DNA from: Chryseolinea soli
GTDB lineage: Bacteria; Bacteroidota; Bacteroidia; Cytophagales; Cyclobacteriaceae
Reading direction: 5' to 3'
DNA length: 64,000 bases
Assembly: GCF_003589925.1 (NCBI RefSeq)
Contig: NZ_CP032382.1
Location: forward strand, 1,550,001 to 1,614,000
The notes under the pieces are model-generated. The model did no database searches, was not told where the DNA came from, and worked only from the letters and a program-made list of their open reading frames with translations. Made by a program: the position numbers and the translations under genes. Shown here piece after piece: positions 1-9,393 of the stretch. Within the stretch, counting starts at the first letter, position 1. The number at the start of each line of letters is the position of its first letter.

Positions 1-144
1 GCCGGGGTGGTGCTTGGTGCCGCGCTGGCGAACGATGATGTTGCCGGCGATTACTTTCTGGCCACCGAACACCTTAATGCCAAGGCGTTTGCTTTCCGAT
101 TCGCGGCCGTTCTTTACTTTACCTTCACCTTTTTTGTGTGCCAT
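1..144 (-). CDS. rpmA: 50S ribosomal protein L27 (partial, cut by window edge)
   Basis: The reverse strand from the ATG at 144 reads [16 protein letters not shown], then [11 protein letters not shown], then [13 protein letters not shown] and ends at KHHPG, which is the conserved N-terminal half of ribosomal protein L27. The C-terminal half lies beyond the left edge. L27 binds the large subunit near the peptidyl-transferase centre. It lies 53 bp downstream of rplU on the same strand, the usual L21-L27 order, so the two are probably co-transcribed. Confidence 0.95.
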   Translation of the reverse strand, partial: MAHKKGEGKVKNGRESESKRLGIKVFGGQKVIAGNIIVRQRGTKHHPG

Positions 145-197
145 GGTGGGTTATGCGTTTATTCGTTAATGGATAATTTACTGTGCGGAGGGCCGGA

Positions 198-506
198 TTA
201 GCCGATGCTCTCGATCTGCACTTTGGTGTACTGCTGGCGATGGCCGTTTTTCACGACATAGCCTTTGCGTCTCTTTTTCTTGAAGACAATAACTTTATTG
301 CCTTTTACATGCTCCAGTATCTTTCCTGATACGGTAGCGCCATTCACAGTAGGGGCGCCAATATTGATCTGTCCACCGTCGTCGATGAGAAGGACTTTAT
401 CGAAGCGCACGGCTGTGCCTGCTTCGCCTTCCATCTTGGGGGCATAGATATATTGATCTTTAGCCACTTTGAACTGTTTACCGGCAATGTCTACTATTGC
501 GTACAT
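198..506 (-). CDS. rplU: 50S ribosomal protein L21
   Basis: A 102-residue protein starting MYAIVDIAGKQFKV and ending with a basic segment (KKKRRKGYVVKNGHRQQYTKVQIESI), diagnostic of L21. It binds 23S rRNA in the large subunit. The reading frame stays open 40 codons upstream, but the extension is low-complexity and spans a promoter-like element, so the ATG at 506 is the correct start. It leads the rplU-rpmA operon. Confidence 0.96.
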   Translation of the reverse strand: MYAIVDIAGKQFKVAKDQYIYAPKMEGEAGTAVRFDKVLLIDDGGQINIGAPTVNGATVSGKILEHVKGNKVIVFKKKRRKGYVVKNGHRQQYTKVQIESIG

Positions 507-528
507 AGCTTTTTGAAAAATTGGACTG

Positions 529-536
529 CAAAGGTA
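529..536 (-). promoter_or_regulatory. Bacteroidota-type -7 element of rplU
   Basis: The reverse strand reads TACCTTTG, an exact match to the Bacteroidota housekeeping -7 consensus TAnnTTTG, 22 bp before the rplU ATG. No well-spaced -33 TTTG was found, so only the -7 half is supported. Confidence 0.55.
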
Positions 537-693
537 GAAAAAGAATCCACAAATTAGAACCGGGGTTTCAATTATTTTGGGAAGAAGGCCCCTCCAGGCC
601 CTAAAAATTTTTTTTTCAAAATTCACCCCCCATGTTTAGCTACTAAAACGCCCTAACGCCGGCCGATTAAAGAACTATTTTACAGTAACTTAT

Positions 694-724
694 CTATCCA
701 CAAAGCTTCAACAAGTTATCCACA
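694..724 (+). promoter_or_regulatory. Two direct DnaA-box-like sites upstream of nrdBA
   Basis: TTATCCACA at 716-724 is a perfect match to the strong DnaA box, and CTATCCACA at 694-702 differs at one base. Both have the same orientation with starts 22 bp apart, about 200 bp before the nrdB start. In E. coli the nrdAB promoter carries DnaA boxes that tie ribonucleotide reductase expression to replication; a similar role here is inferred. Confidence 0.45.
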
Positions 725-922
725 ATCGTTGTTTTTAGGCCGTATTCGCTGTTTTGATTTTTAGAACCAATCTACGTTCATTTGTACACTTGACGCTGAC
801 CTGGGGCAGGCATTCAACTTCCTCTTCAAAGCAAACAAGATTTTACTGGAGAAATGAACGGGTGTTAGCTTTGGCTGGTGCCCTTTCGATATTTTGGATT
901 AACCCCTAAAAACCCGAGAGAC

Positions 923-1912
923 ATGAGCCACGGAACCCTCGAAGAACCCATACTAAAAGAGAACAAGGATCGCTTTGTTCTTTTTCCCATCCGCCAACAC
1001 GAAATCTGGAAATTCTATAAACAGGCGGAAGCTAGCTTCTGGACAGCCGAAGAAATCGATTTGAGCCAGGACCTGACCGATTGGGTAGGGCTCAATGACG
1101 GCGAACGTCACTTCATTACCCACGTGCTGGCCTTCTTTGCCGCCAGCGACGGTATCGTGAACGAAAACCTGGCCGAGCACTTCATCTCCGAAGTGCAATA
1201 CACCGAAGCCAAGTTCTTCTATGGCTTCCAGATCACCATCGAAAACATCCACTCCGAGACCTACTCGCTGCTGATCGATACGTATGTAAAAGACCCCAAA
1301 GAAAAGGACAAGCTTTTCCACGCCGTCGAGACCATGGATTGCGTGAAAAAGAAAGCGGACTGGGCGCTGCGTTGGATCGACAAGGGCTCGTTCGCCGAAC
1401 GCCTCGTTGCCTTTGCCGCGGTGGAAGGCATTTTCTTCTCCGGCTCATTCTGCTCCATCTTCTGGCTGAAGAAACGCGGCCTCATGCCCGGCCTCAGCTT
1501 CTCCAACGAGTTGATCTCGCGCGACGAAGGCCTGCACTGCGACTTTGCTTGCCATCTCTACACACAGCACCTCGTGAACAAGCTGCCCGAGCAAACCGTG
1601 ATCGACATTATTAAGGATGCCGTGGAGATCGAAAAAGAATTTGTAACCGATGCCCTGCCCGTAAACCTTATCGGTATGAACGCTGTTCAAATGAGACAGT
1701 ATATCGAGTTTGTGGCGGACCGGCTGCTGAATGAATTGGTTGGCAAAAAAGTCTATAATGCTACCAATCCGTTCGATTTCATGGAGATGATTTCGCTAAG
1801 AGGTAAAACGAATTTCTTCGAGAAACGTGTAGCCGAGTATCAGAAGGCTGGAGTGATGAAGAGCACGGAAAAAGAAACCACTCCTAAGTTTTCACTGAAC
1901 GAAGATTTTTAA
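923..1912 (+). CDS. nrdB: Ribonucleoside-diphosphate reductase class Ia, small (beta, R2) subunit
   Basis: A 329-residue R2 subunit that holds the di-iron/tyrosyl radical cofactor used by NrdA to make deoxyribonucleotides. Expected metal ligands are all visible: D76 in [11 protein letters not shown]107 and H110 in ENIHSE, E168 in AAVEGIFF, E202 and H205 in DEGLH; the radical tyrosine is Y114 (HSETY). The sequence is strikingly close to animal R2 ([42 protein letters not shown]), as expected of the eukaryote-like class Ia found in Bacteroidota. The start at 923 was chosen because [10 protein letters not shown] leads directly into the conserved region; an upstream in-frame ATG at 878 adds a poorly conserved stretch. 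It is 52 bp upstream of nrdA. Confidence 0.96.
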   Translation: MSHGTLEEPILKENKDRFVLFPIRQHEIWKFYKQAEASFWTAEEIDLSQDLTDWVGLNDGERHFITHVLAFFAASDGIVNENLAEHFISEVQYTEAKFFYGFQITIENIHSETYSLLIDTYVKDPKEKDKLFHAVETMDCVKKKADWALRWIDKGSFAERLVAFAAVEGIFFSGSFCSIFWLKKRGLMPGLSFSNELISRDEGLHCDFACHLYTQHLVNKLPEQTVIDIIKDAVEIEKEFVTDALPVNLIGMNAVQMRQYIEFVADRLLNELVGKKVYNATNPFDFMEMISLRGKTNFFEKRVAEYQKAGVMKSTEKETTPKFSLNEDF

Positions 1913-1964
1913 TATATTCAATCACTTTTTAAACTTTCTCTCACAACAACCCTAATCCCTCAAG

Positions 1965-4436
1965 ATGCTTGTACTAAAACGTGACGGACACAGAGAATCA
2001 GTCAAATTTGATAAAATCACCGCACGAATTGAAAAACTCTGTTATGGTTTAGATCCCAAGTTCGTCAACCCTGTAGAATTGGCCATGAAGGTGATCAATG
2101 GCCTCTATGATGGTGTCTCTACGCAGGAGCTGGATAATCTTGCCGCGGAAATCGCAGCAACGATGACTACCCGGCATCCTGATTTCGCAAAGCTGGCGGC
2201 GCGCATCGCCGTTTCCAACCTGCACAAAGTGACCAGCAAGTCGTTCTCGAACACGATGAAACGGCTGTATACATATGTTGACCCCAAGACCGGCGAAAAC
2301 GCTCCGCTCATTTCCAAGGAAACCTGGAAAGTCATTAAAGAGCACGCCGCCGAACTGGACGAAGCTATTCTATACGACCGCGACTTCGCTTACGACTATT
2401 TCGGCTTCAAAACACTGGAGCGCTCTTACCTGATGAAGGTAGACGGCAAAGTGATCGAACGTCCGCAGCATTTGCTCATGCGTGTAGCCGTTGGTATCCA
2501 CGGTGAAGATATTCCCGCGGCCATCGAGACCTACAACCTGCTCTCGGAAAAATGGTTTACTCACGCTACGCCTACCCTGTTCAACGCCGGCACACCGAAA
2601 CCTCAATTGTCGTCGTGCTTCCTGTTGACCATGAAGGACGACAGCATCGACGGCATCTATGATACCCTGAAACAGTGCGCAAAAATTTCGCAATCCGCCG
2701 GTGGTATCGGTCTTAGCATTCACAACGTGCGTGCAAAAGGATCGTACATCAAAGGAACGGGTGGAACCTCCAACGGTATCGTGCCCATGTTGCGCAACTT
2801 CGACATGACCGCACGTTATGTTGACCAAGGTGGTGGCAAGCGCAAAGGCAGCTTCGCGATCTACCTGGAACCGTGGCATGCCGACATCTTCGATTTCCTC
2901 GATCTGAAGAAAAACCACGGCAAAGAAGAGATGCGCGCACGCGACCTGTTCTTCGCCGTTTGGATCCCCGATCTGTTCATGCAGCGCGTGGAGAACAACG
3001 AAATGTGGTCGCTGTTCTGTCCCAACGAAGCCCCCGGCCTGGCCGAAGTATATGGCGAAGAGTTTGAACGCCTCTACGAGAAATACGAAAAAGAAAGCAA
3101 GTTCCGTCGCCAGGTGAAGGCACAAGACCTGTGGTTCGAGATCCTCGAGTCGCAGATCGAAACCGGAACGCCTTATATTCTCTATAAGGACGCCGCCAAC
3201 AAGAAATCGAATCAAAAGAACCTGGGCACCATCAAATCCAGCAACTTGTGCACCGAGATCATCGAGTATACATCGCCCGACGAAGTGGCGGTTTGTAACC
3301 TCGCGTCTCTCGCCCTGCCCAAGTTCATCACGGAAGATGGTCAGTTCGATCATCAGAAATTATACGAGATCACCAAGGTGGCTACCCGCAACCTGAACAA
3401 GGTGATCGACATCAACTATTACCCCGTCATTGAAGCGCGCAATTCCAACATGCGTCACCGCCCCATTGGGTTGGGTGTGCAGGGATTGGCCGATGTGTTC
3501 ATCCTGCTCCGCATGCCGTTCGATTCGGACGAAGCCCGCAGACTGAATGAAGATATTTTTGAGACCATCTATTTCGGTGCTATGGAAGCATCGATGGAGT
3601 TGTCCAAACAACACGGCCCCTACGAAACCTTCAAAGGCTCGCCGGTGTCGAAAGGCATCTTCCAATTCGATATGTGGGGTGTAACGCCCAAGAGCAATCG
3701 CTGGGATTGGGAACGCCTGAAACGCGACGTGAAGCAAAACGGCGTGCGCAACTCCTTGTTGCTCGCCCCGATGCCTACGGCCTCCACATCACAGATCCTC
3801 GGCAACAACGAGTGCTTCGAACCTTACACCTCGAACATCTATACCCGCAGAACCTTGTCTGGTGAATTCATCATTGCCAACAAGCACCTGATGAAAGACC
3901 TGATGAATCTCGGTCTGTGGAGCGAGAACATGCGTCAGAAACTTATTGCCGCTAACGGTTCGGTGCAAAATATTCCTGAGATCCCTCAAAACATCAAAGA
4001 CATCTACAGAACGGTGTGGGAGATCTCGCAAAAGTCGATCATCGATATGTCGGCCGACCGCGGCGCATTTATCTGCCAGTCGCAAAGCCTGAACATTCAC
4101 ATCACCAACCCGAATTTCGGCAAGCTCACTTCCATGCACTTCTACGCTTGGAAGAAAGGTTTGAAGACCGGTATGTACTACCTGCGCTCTACGGCTGCCG
4201 CCGACGCGATCAAGTTCACGCTCGACAAAGCCACCGTACAAGAGCCCAGCCTGCAACAAGAAGTCGCAGTTCCTGCCGAGGTCGTTGTGGCAGAGCCCAT
4301 GCTGGCACAGACCGTAGTAGCCGATGCGCATCAGCAAACCATCCGCTACGAATCGCAAGCCGACTACGATCAGAAGCGCGCCGACATGGCCTGCTCGCTC
4401 GATAACCCGGATGCCTGCGAAGCTTGTGGTAGCTAA
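1965..4436 (+). CDS. nrdA: Ribonucleoside-diphosphate reductase class Ia, large (alpha, R1) subunit
   Basis: An 823-residue catalytic subunit that reduces ribonucleoside diphosphates. The N-terminal ATP-cone begins at [18 protein letters not shown] and should give dATP feedback inhibition. Active-site cysteines are recognisable in [17 protein letters not shown] and [10 protein letters not shown], the last two matching the second and third catalytic cysteines of animal R1. The [12 protein letters not shown] stretch lies in the conserved barrel. The C-terminal tail ends CEACGS, so C818 and C821 form the swinging redox pair reduced by thioredoxin or glutaredoxin. A linker of about 45 residues rich in V, A, E and P (roughly 755-800) separates the barrel from this tail. 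It is co-directional with nrdB and followed by a strong terminator. Confidence 0.96.
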   Translation: MLVLKRDGHRESVKFDKITARIEKLCYGLDPKFVNPVELAMKVINGLYDGVSTQELDNLAAEIAATMTTRHPDFAKLAARIAVSNLHKVTSKSFSNTMKRLYTYVDPKTGENAPLISKETWKVIKEHAAELDEAILYDRDFAYDYFGFKTLERSYLMKVDGKVIERPQHLLMRVAVGIHGEDIPAAIETYNLLSEKWFTHATPTLFNAGTPKPQLSSCFLLTMKDDSIDGIYDTLKQCAKISQSAGGIGLSIHNVRAKGSYIKGTGGTSNGIVPMLRNFDMTARYVDQGGGKRKGSFAIYLEPWHADIFDFLDLKKNHGKEEMRARDLFFAVWIPDLFMQRVENNEMWSLFCPNEAPGLAEVYGEEFERLYEKYEKESKFRRQVKAQDLWFEILESQIETGTPYILYKDAANKKSNQKNLGTIKSSNLCTEIIEYTSPDEVAVCNLASLALPKFITEDGQFDHQKLYEITKVATRNLNKVIDINYYPVIEARNSNMRHRPIGLGVQGLADVFILLRMPFDSDEARRLNEDIFETIYFGAMEASMELSKQHGPYETFKGSPVSKGIFQFDMWGVTPKSNRWDWERLKRDVKQNGVRNSLLLAPMPTASTSQILGNNECFEPYTSNIYTRRTLSGEFIIANKHLMKDLMNLGLWSENMRQKLIAANGSVQNIPEIPQNIKDIYRTVWEISQKSIIDMSADRGAFICQSQSLNIHITNPNFGKLTSMHFYAWKKGLKTGMYYLRSTAAADAIKFTLDKATVQEPSLQQEVAVPAEVVVAEPMLAQTVVADAHQQTIRYESQADYDQKRADMACSLDNPDACEACGS

Positions 4437-4454
4437 GTCATCACCCAAATCATA

Positions 4455-4499
4455 AAAAAAGAAGCGGCTGTCTCCAAAAGGACAGCCGCTTCTTTTTTT
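4455..4499. terminator. Strong bidirectional intrinsic terminator between nrdA and the GltS-like gene
   Basis: Perfect 12-bp stem gaagcggctgtc (4461-4472) / gacagccgcttc (4481-4492) with an 8-nt loop, flanked by A-run on the left and T-run on the right. It can end both nrdBA (+) and the convergent gene at 4538-6118 (-). Confidence 0.92.
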
Positions 4500-4537
4500 G
4501 ATTATCGGTCCGTGCTTGGTGTTGTTACGTCGCGCGT

Positions 4538-6118
4538 TTAAAATTTGTCTGCGCTTGCCGATTCATACGACATGCGATACCGTTCCGGGATGGCGTTGCC
4601 CAGCATGGCGCCTACGGGAACGGAGGGATAGATCTCCTCTAAGGTGCGCACCTCATTCATAAACACACGACGGCTGATCTGGTGGCGATTTAATTTTTGT
4701 GGCTTATCGATGCCCGACGCGCCCATGAGCTCGACAAAGCTCTCGATCGTGTTCTTGTGAAAATTAGCGACGCGCACTTTTTTGTCTTCGATCACCAGGC
4801 CTTTCACGAGGTCGGGATCTTGTGTGGCCACCCCCGTGGGGCAGCTGTTCTTGTTGCATTCCAGCGCCTGTATACAACCAATCGCCATCATCATCGCGCG
4901 GGCGCTGTTGCACATGTCGGCACCCAGGGCCAGCGCACGCAGCAATTGAAAGCCGGTGAGAATTTTTCCCGACGCGCCGATCTTGATGTGTTGCCGGATG
5001 TTGAATCCTCTCAGCATGTTGTCCACGAACGCAAGGCCGTCCAGCAGGGGCATGCCCACGAAATTGGAGAACTCCGGGGGAGCGGCGCCGGTGCCTCCTT
5101 CGCCACCATCGACGGTGATGAAGTCGGGGTAGGTGTCGAGTTCCACCATGGCTTTGCAGGCGGAGATGAATTCACTTTTCTTTCCCACACACAATTTGAA
5201 TCCTACCGGTTTGCCACCGGAAAGCGTGCGCAGTTGTTTGATGAAGAGCACCATTTCCTTTGGGGTGGAGAAGGCGCTATGAAACGGTGGTGAGAACACG
5301 GTAGTGCCGGCTTTCACCAAACGAATAGCGGCAACTTCCGGTGTGTTTTTCTTCGCAGGCAAAATGCCGCCGTGACCCGGCTTGGCGCCTTGCGACAATT
5401 TGATCTCGATCATTTTTACTTCGGGGCGTGTCGCGTTTTTGCGAAAGGCTTCGGGCGAAAACCGTCCTTCTTCGTCGCGTGCACCAAAATAGCCCGTTCC
5501 AATTTGCCAGATGATGTCGCCACCTTGTTTGAGGTGATATGGGCTCAGACCGCCTTCGCCGGTGTTGTGGGCAAAGCCGCCGATCTTGGCGCCGGCATTC
5601 AACGATTCGATCGCGTTGCTGCTGAGCGAGCCAAAACTCATGGCCGATATGTTCAGGATGCTGGCACTGTAGGGCTGTGTACAATCTTTGTTGCCTACCT
5701 GCACACGCGGATGATGGTCGATGGCGTGAAAATCCAGCGGCACGATGGAATGACTCATCCACTCATAGCCTTCGGCGTACACGTTCAGTTGCGTCCCGAA
5801 GGGCGTGGTGTCCACCTGCTTTTTGGCCCGCTGATAGATCACGGAGCGGTCGTTGCGATTGATGGGCGAGCCATCGGTATCGGACTCCACGAAGTATTGC
5901 TGGATCTTGGGACGCAGGTCTTCGAACACGTAGCGCAGCCGGCCCATCAATGGAAAGTTGCGTTTGATGGACTGTTTGGTCTGGATCATGTCGTGATAAC
6001 CCATAAAAATAAAAGGCCCCACCAGAAATAACGCGAAGAGCGCGTCGATCCAGAAAAAGGCCCACACGAAAATAAGCAGCACGACGATGGTGCTGACAAT
6101 GACAAAATTTCTTCTCAT
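4538..6118 (-). CDS. Membrane-anchored FMN-binding glutamate-synthase-family oxidoreductase
   Basis: A 526-residue protein with the FMN/glutamate-synthase (GltB central) domain after a hydrophobic N-terminus (about residues 5-40, one or two membrane spans). Recognisable barrel motifs are AMSFGSLSSNAIE, GGFAHNTGEGGLS, KPGHGGILP, ITVDGGEGGTGAAP and the cofactor segment near CPTGVATQDP. The cysteines in GCIQALECNKNSC fit CX5CX4C, the [3Fe-4S] ligand pattern of GltS. The amidotransferase domain of true GltB is missing, so it is a stand-alone synthase-domain protein of the type found widely in bacteria and archaea. Its physiological substrate is not known. It stands alone, convergent with nrdA across a shared terminator. 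Confidence 0.82.
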   Translation of the reverse strand: MRRNFVIVSTIVVLLIFVWAFFWIDALFALFLVGPFIFMGYHDMIQTKQSIKRNFPLMGRLRYVFEDLRPKIQQYFVESDTDGSPINRNDRSVIYQRAKKQVDTTPFGTQLNVYAEGYEWMSHSIVPLDFHAIDHHPRVQVGNKDCTQPYSASILNISAMSFGSLSSNAIESLNAGAKIGGFAHNTGEGGLSPYHLKQGGDIIWQIGTGYFGARDEEGRFSPEAFRKNATRPEVKMIEIKLSQGAKPGHGGILPAKKNTPEVAAIRLVKAGTTVFSPPFHSAFSTPKEMVLFIKQLRTLSGGKPVGFKLCVGKKSEFISACKAMVELDTYPDFITVDGGEGGTGAAPPEFSNFVGMPLLDGLAFVDNMLRGFNIRQHIKIGASGKILTGFQLLRALALGADMCNSARAMMMAIGCIQALECNKNSCPTGVATQDPDLVKGLVIEDKKVRVANFHKNTIESFVELMGASGIDKPQKLNRHQISRRVFMNEVRTLEEIYPSVPVGAMLGNAIPERYRMSYESASADKF

Positions 6119-6138
6119 AATGCTTACGGGACGATCGT

Positions 6139-6146
6139 CAAATATA
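6139..6146 (-). promoter_or_regulatory. -7 element of the GltS-like gene
   Basis: The reverse strand reads TATATTTG, an exact TAnnTTTG match 20 bp upstream of the start at 6118. No good -33 element was found. Confidence 0.5.
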
Positions 6147-6228
6147 CTAAAATCAATTTGCGGAAGAACGGGGGTGAAGAATGCATAATCGTCGTTTGCG
6201 GACTACCTTGTATTACTAATTCCTTGCT

Positions 6229-6897
6229 ATGAACGAAGTACCCCACCTCATGGAACACATCGATTTCGACACCACCTTCCTGGTGTTCGACCTGCTTGCC
6301 GTTTTCATGTTTGCGGCATCCGGGGCCTTGACGGCCATTCGCAAAAAATATGATTTCATCGGCGTGTTCATGCTGTCGTTTGTGTCGGGTTTGGGTGGGG
6401 GTTTGATCCGGGATGCGATCTTTATCCAGGCCGGCCCGCCCAAGGCGGTGACCGATTCCAAATACTTGTTGGTGATCCTGGGGGCGTTCGTGCTTTCCCT
6501 GATCTTTCATGGCAGCATGCACCGGTTGAAGCGCACGGTCATCCTGGTGGACGCCCTGGGGCTGGGTGCCTATGGTGTGGTGGGAGCCGAAGCGGCCTTG
6601 CAGGAAGGGCTGGTGCCCCTGGCGGCCGTTCTGGTGGGCATTTTCAATGCCTGTGGCGCGGGACTGATCCGCGACGTGCTGATCCGCGAAGAGCCGATCA
6701 TCTTTAAGCCAGGACAATTCTACGCCGCAGCGGCTATTCTGGGGTGCGGTATTTTTGTGGGAATGGTGGAGTTGGGACATGCCGATCACACCCTGGCCGC
6801 CATCCTGGCCACGCTCACCGTATTTTTGATGCGCATCCTCTCCATCTATTTCGATTGGCAAACGCGGCCCGTGCTGGATGAGGATGACCGTTCATAA
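6229..6897 (+). CDS. TRIC-type/UPF0126 trimeric cation channel family membrane protein
   Basis: A 222-residue integral membrane protein with about seven hydrophobic segments and two homologous halves: AASGALTAIRKKYDFIGVFMLSF with SGLGGGLIRDAIF in the first, and GIFNACGAGLIRDVLIREEP in the second. These Gly-rich GGG.IRD signatures define the UPF0126/TRIC family (YadS, YicG), bacterial relatives of the TRIC potassium channel that form trimers. It is divergent from the GltS-like gene and followed by the haem-binding protein on the same strand. Confidence 0.85.
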   Translation: MNEVPHLMEHIDFDTTFLVFDLLAVFMFAASGALTAIRKKYDFIGVFMLSFVSGLGGGLIRDAIFIQAGPPKAVTDSKYLLVILGAFVLSLIFHGSMHRLKRTVILVDALGLGAYGVVGAEAALQEGLVPLAAVLVGIFNACGAGLIRDVLIREEPIIFKPGQFYAAAAILGCGIFVGMVELGHADHTLAAILATLTVFLMRILSIYFDWQTRPVLDEDDRS

Positions 6898-6907
6898 AGG
6901 CCCCTTT

Positions 6908-6915
6908 TATCTTTG
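6908..6915 (+). promoter_or_regulatory. -7 element of the haem-binding protein gene
   Basis: TATCTTTG matches TAnnTTTG exactly, 48 bp before the ATG at 6964, suggesting that this gene has its own promoter separate from the channel gene. No -33 motif was identified. Confidence 0.45.
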
Positions 6916-6963
6916 CCCGTCAAAGGCTTTCTTTGTGACGAACCAATCCAACTACGCTACCTT

Positions 6964-7446
6964 ATGAGTCTTCCCAAGAAAATTGCGCTGGGTTTTCTGG
7001 CCCTGCTGGTCATCATCCAACTCTTCCGGCCCTCCAAGAATATTTCCAACGAGATCATTACCGCCAACGACATCTCAAAAAAATACGAGCTCCCTCAAAA
7101 CGTCCACCAGATCCTCATCAAAAAATGCTACGACTGTCATAGCAACAATACCATCTACCCCTGGTATTACAACATTCAGCCGGTGGCCTGGTGGATCGCC
7201 CACCATGTAAAAGACGGCAAGCGTCACCTGGATTTCTCGAGCTTCAAAACTTACCCCGAGAAAAAAGCCAACCATAAAATGGAAGAGTTGTCGGAAGCCA
7301 TAAACGAAGGCTGGATGCCGTTGGACTCTTATCTGTGGATCCACAAAGAAGCCACCGTCACCGCCTCCGACCGCGAGGCCATCAACGCCTGGATCAAAAG
7401 CCTGCCCATTGTTTTCGAAAAACACGAAGAAGGAGAGCAACACTGA
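6964..7446 (+). CDS. Haem-binding domain protein (single CxxCH, membrane-anchored)
   Basis: A 160-residue protein with an N-terminal membrane anchor or signal (about residues 5-21) and one c-type haem site, C55-Y-D-C58-H59, followed by SNNTIYPWYYNIQPVAWWI. This layout matches the Bacteroidota haem_bd family of periplasmic cytochrome-like proteins. The role is probably electron transfer or haem handling at the inner membrane; the partner is unknown. The ATG at 6964 was preferred to one at 6913 because it puts the hydrophobic segment at the N-terminus. Confidence 0.8.
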   Translation: MSLPKKIALGFLALLVIIQLFRPSKNISNEIITANDISKKYELPQNVHQILIKKCYDCHSNNTIYPWYYNIQPVAWWIAHHVKDGKRHLDFSSFKTYPEKKANHKMEELSEAINEGWMPLDSYLWIHKEATVTASDREAINAWIKSLPIVFEKHEEGEQH

Positions 7447-7461
7447 TTACCGGCAAGCAAA

Positions 7462-9297
7462 CTAGTTATACGTGATCAGGGATGGCGCGCGTACAAAGCT
7501 ACCGCTATACTTGATGCGGAGGTTGCTGGTCACGCTGATCTTGAATGCGCTCACATTTTGAATGGTGCGCGGATAGTAGAACAATTTGAGTTCTATCGTA
7601 CCAAACACAAGGTTTTCGTTCCGTGTCCGCACGCCCGTGCCCAGGGCAAAATAGGGTTTGTCGTAAAATATAAATTTATCCTTGCCATTGATCTCCGCCA
7701 CGTCAATAAACACGATCGGCGCAAACCGGAAACCCAACAATTTCCAGGGTGTGTAGAGCACCATCTGGTAGCGTCCGTGCAGCCGCTTGGTGCCCAGCAC
7801 ACTATCGGCCCGGAAGCCTTCCAGTCCGTAGGTGCCGTTGATGTCCAGCAAAATATTGGTGCGCTGATTGAAAACGTAAGTGAAGTCAATATCGGTTTCG
7901 TGCCGGATCATAAACCGATTGTGATATTTCAGTTTGGAAAACAACTGTCCCGAAACCAGGATGGTGGCGTCCTCAAATCGGCCGCGATACCGGTAGGCTC
8001 CCACCCGCAGGGAGGTGGTGTAAAAATTTCCTCCCTTGTGAAAGAACGATTTGTCAAGGTCAAAGCCCGCGTAGGGCCGGCTCAGTCCCAGCAGACTTTC
8101 CCAACCGAGAAGAAAGGACACCGTGTGACCATAGGGCACGTCTTCCGTACGACCAAAGCCATATACGTATCGTGTTTTGTAGAAATCCTGCCGGAAGAAC
8201 GTGAATGAGCCCAGCACATATCGGCGATTGTTATAGATGGGGTTGTTGATTTCGTACTCCTGTATCGGCTTTTCGACGAACCGCTGGTTAAAAAACCGCG
8301 CGCTCAAAAAATGGCGCCCCCGGTCGCCCGTGTTTTTCTTTGCACCGACGTTATAGCCGAGCCACACATCGGAAATGTTGTATTGATAGCCTAAAAAAGA
8401 GGAGTCCGGGGTTGAATAAAAATTCTGCGACCAGTTTTTGCTAAACTCCAACCCACCGGCCATACGCGAATAGGGTGAGACCAGGGGCCGGTCGAGCCGG
8501 AAATACCACGCATTCTCCTCGGCCTCGCCATAGCTGCTTCCGGAGTTGAGTTGCGTGTAGCCAACCGTGGCGTTGACCAGGCTCCCGCCTACACTGCTTT
8601 TGCGATAGTAAAGGCTATAGCCAAAACGCGGATAGCGCGGGTAGTCGTAGAGCCCGTCGAACTGTGTGCGCTGGCCTGCGCCCAAAACGTTGACGTCGTA
8701 TACGTGGAAGCTGAATTTGTTGGGGCCCCGGGGACTGAAACTTCCGCCAATGCTAAAAACGTCGCGCGTCACCACCAACACATCCACCGAATCGTCGGAG
8801 CCCGTGATGGGCATCACCTGGATGCGGGCCTCCAGCATGAAGTCCTGGTCGCGGAGAAAGCGTTCGTTGTCGGCGAGCTTATAGGGATTGAGCGGTTTTT
8901 TTTCGTAGAAGAAGAGGTGCTGACGGATCATCCACTCCTTTGAATTTTTGTGCAGCGCATTGGCGGCCTTGGCCGCGAAATTTTTGATGGTGCGCGTCGT
9001 ATCGGTAATCGTCTTGTCGAACCCGATGTGATTTACCCGGATCTTGCGGATGATCTTTCCCTCGTAGGGAAGAAAGGGATCTTCGCTTCGGGTATCGATC
9101 GGGTCGTCTTGCAGGGATTTGCGTGTAACGCTCTTGAGGATCTCTTTCGAGAGCCGCGTATCTTTCACCGCATCGATGATGTTGCGGGTGGTGTCTTTTT
9201 TTGTTTTATCCTTCTCCGGTTTTTCCTGGGCAAGCGCGACGGTCAGCATGCTGATGCAGAAAATTGCGCTGAGGAATAAACATTTTTGCCAAACCAT
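7462..9297 (-). CDS. BamA/TamA-like outer-membrane beta-barrel protein with POTRA-like N-terminus
   Basis: A 611-residue protein with a signal peptide ending near TVALAQ and a charged linker rich in K, E and D. An N-terminal POTRA-like region follows (YEGKIIRKIRVNHIGFD; later KPLNPYKLADNERFLRDQDFMLEARIQVMP), then a long stretch of alternating aromatic strands typical of a surface-antigen (D15) barrel. The C-terminus ends ITYN rather than with the usual terminal Phe. The ATG at 9297 starts the signal peptide. The family inserts proteins or lipids into the outer membrane. The gene is convergent with the haem-binding gene (15 bp apart). Confidence 0.75.
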   Translation of the reverse strand: MVWQKCLFLSAIFCISMLTVALAQEKPEKDKTKKDTTRNIIDAVKDTRLSKEILKSVTRKSLQDDPIDTRSEDPFLPYEGKIIRKIRVNHIGFDKTITDTTRTIKNFAAKAANALHKNSKEWMIRQHLFFYEKKPLNPYKLADNERFLRDQDFMLEARIQVMPITGSDDSVDVLVVTRDVFSIGGSFSPRGPNKFSFHVYDVNVLGAGQRTQFDGLYDYPRYPRFGYSLYYRKSSVGGSLVNATVGYTQLNSGSSYGEAEENAWYFRLDRPLVSPYSRMAGGLEFSKNWSQNFYSTPDSSFLGYQYNISDVWLGYNVGAKKNTGDRGRHFLSARFFNQRFVEKPIQEYEINNPIYNNRRYVLGSFTFFRQDFYKTRYVYGFGRTEDVPYGHTVSFLLGWESLLGLSRPYAGFDLDKSFFHKGGNFYTTSLRVGAYRYRGRFEDATILVSGQLFSKLKYHNRFMIRHETDIDFTYVFNQRTNILLDINGTYGLEGFRADSVLGTKRLHGRYQMVLYTPWKLLGFRFAPIVFIDVAEINGKDKFIFYDKPYFALGTGVRTRNENLVFGTIELKLFYYPRTIQNVSAFKISVTSNLRIKYSGSFVRAPSLITYN

Positions 9298-9339
9298 TGT
9301 GACCGTTGAGCGCCTTAAGTTATCATACCTGCACCACAA

Positions 9340-9364
9340 ACAAAAAACCCGGGCATACCGGGTT
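9340..9364 (-). terminator. Intrinsic terminator downstream of the Nfu gene
   Basis: Stem aacccgg (9346-9352) / ccgggtt (9358-9364) around a 5-nt loop; on the reverse strand it is followed by a run of six T. It sits 30 bp past the Nfu stop codon and just upstream of the BamA-like gene. Confidence 0.75.
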
Positions 9365-9393
9365 CTGTTATAAAAATATTGTCTTTTTAGGGC

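Larger units (their letters stand above)
507..922. other. Divergent spacer between rplU and nrdB
   Basis: About 416 bp without a credible gene. It holds the rplU -7 element at 529-536 and two DnaA-box-like sequences at 694-724. No tRNA-like cloverleaf and no clear nrdB promoter were recognised. Confidence 0.6.

Noticed and set aside
2370..3353. 327-codon open frame on the reverse strand inside nrdA
   Set aside because: Fully antisense to a well-conserved nrdA; no recognisable motifs; a compositional shadow.
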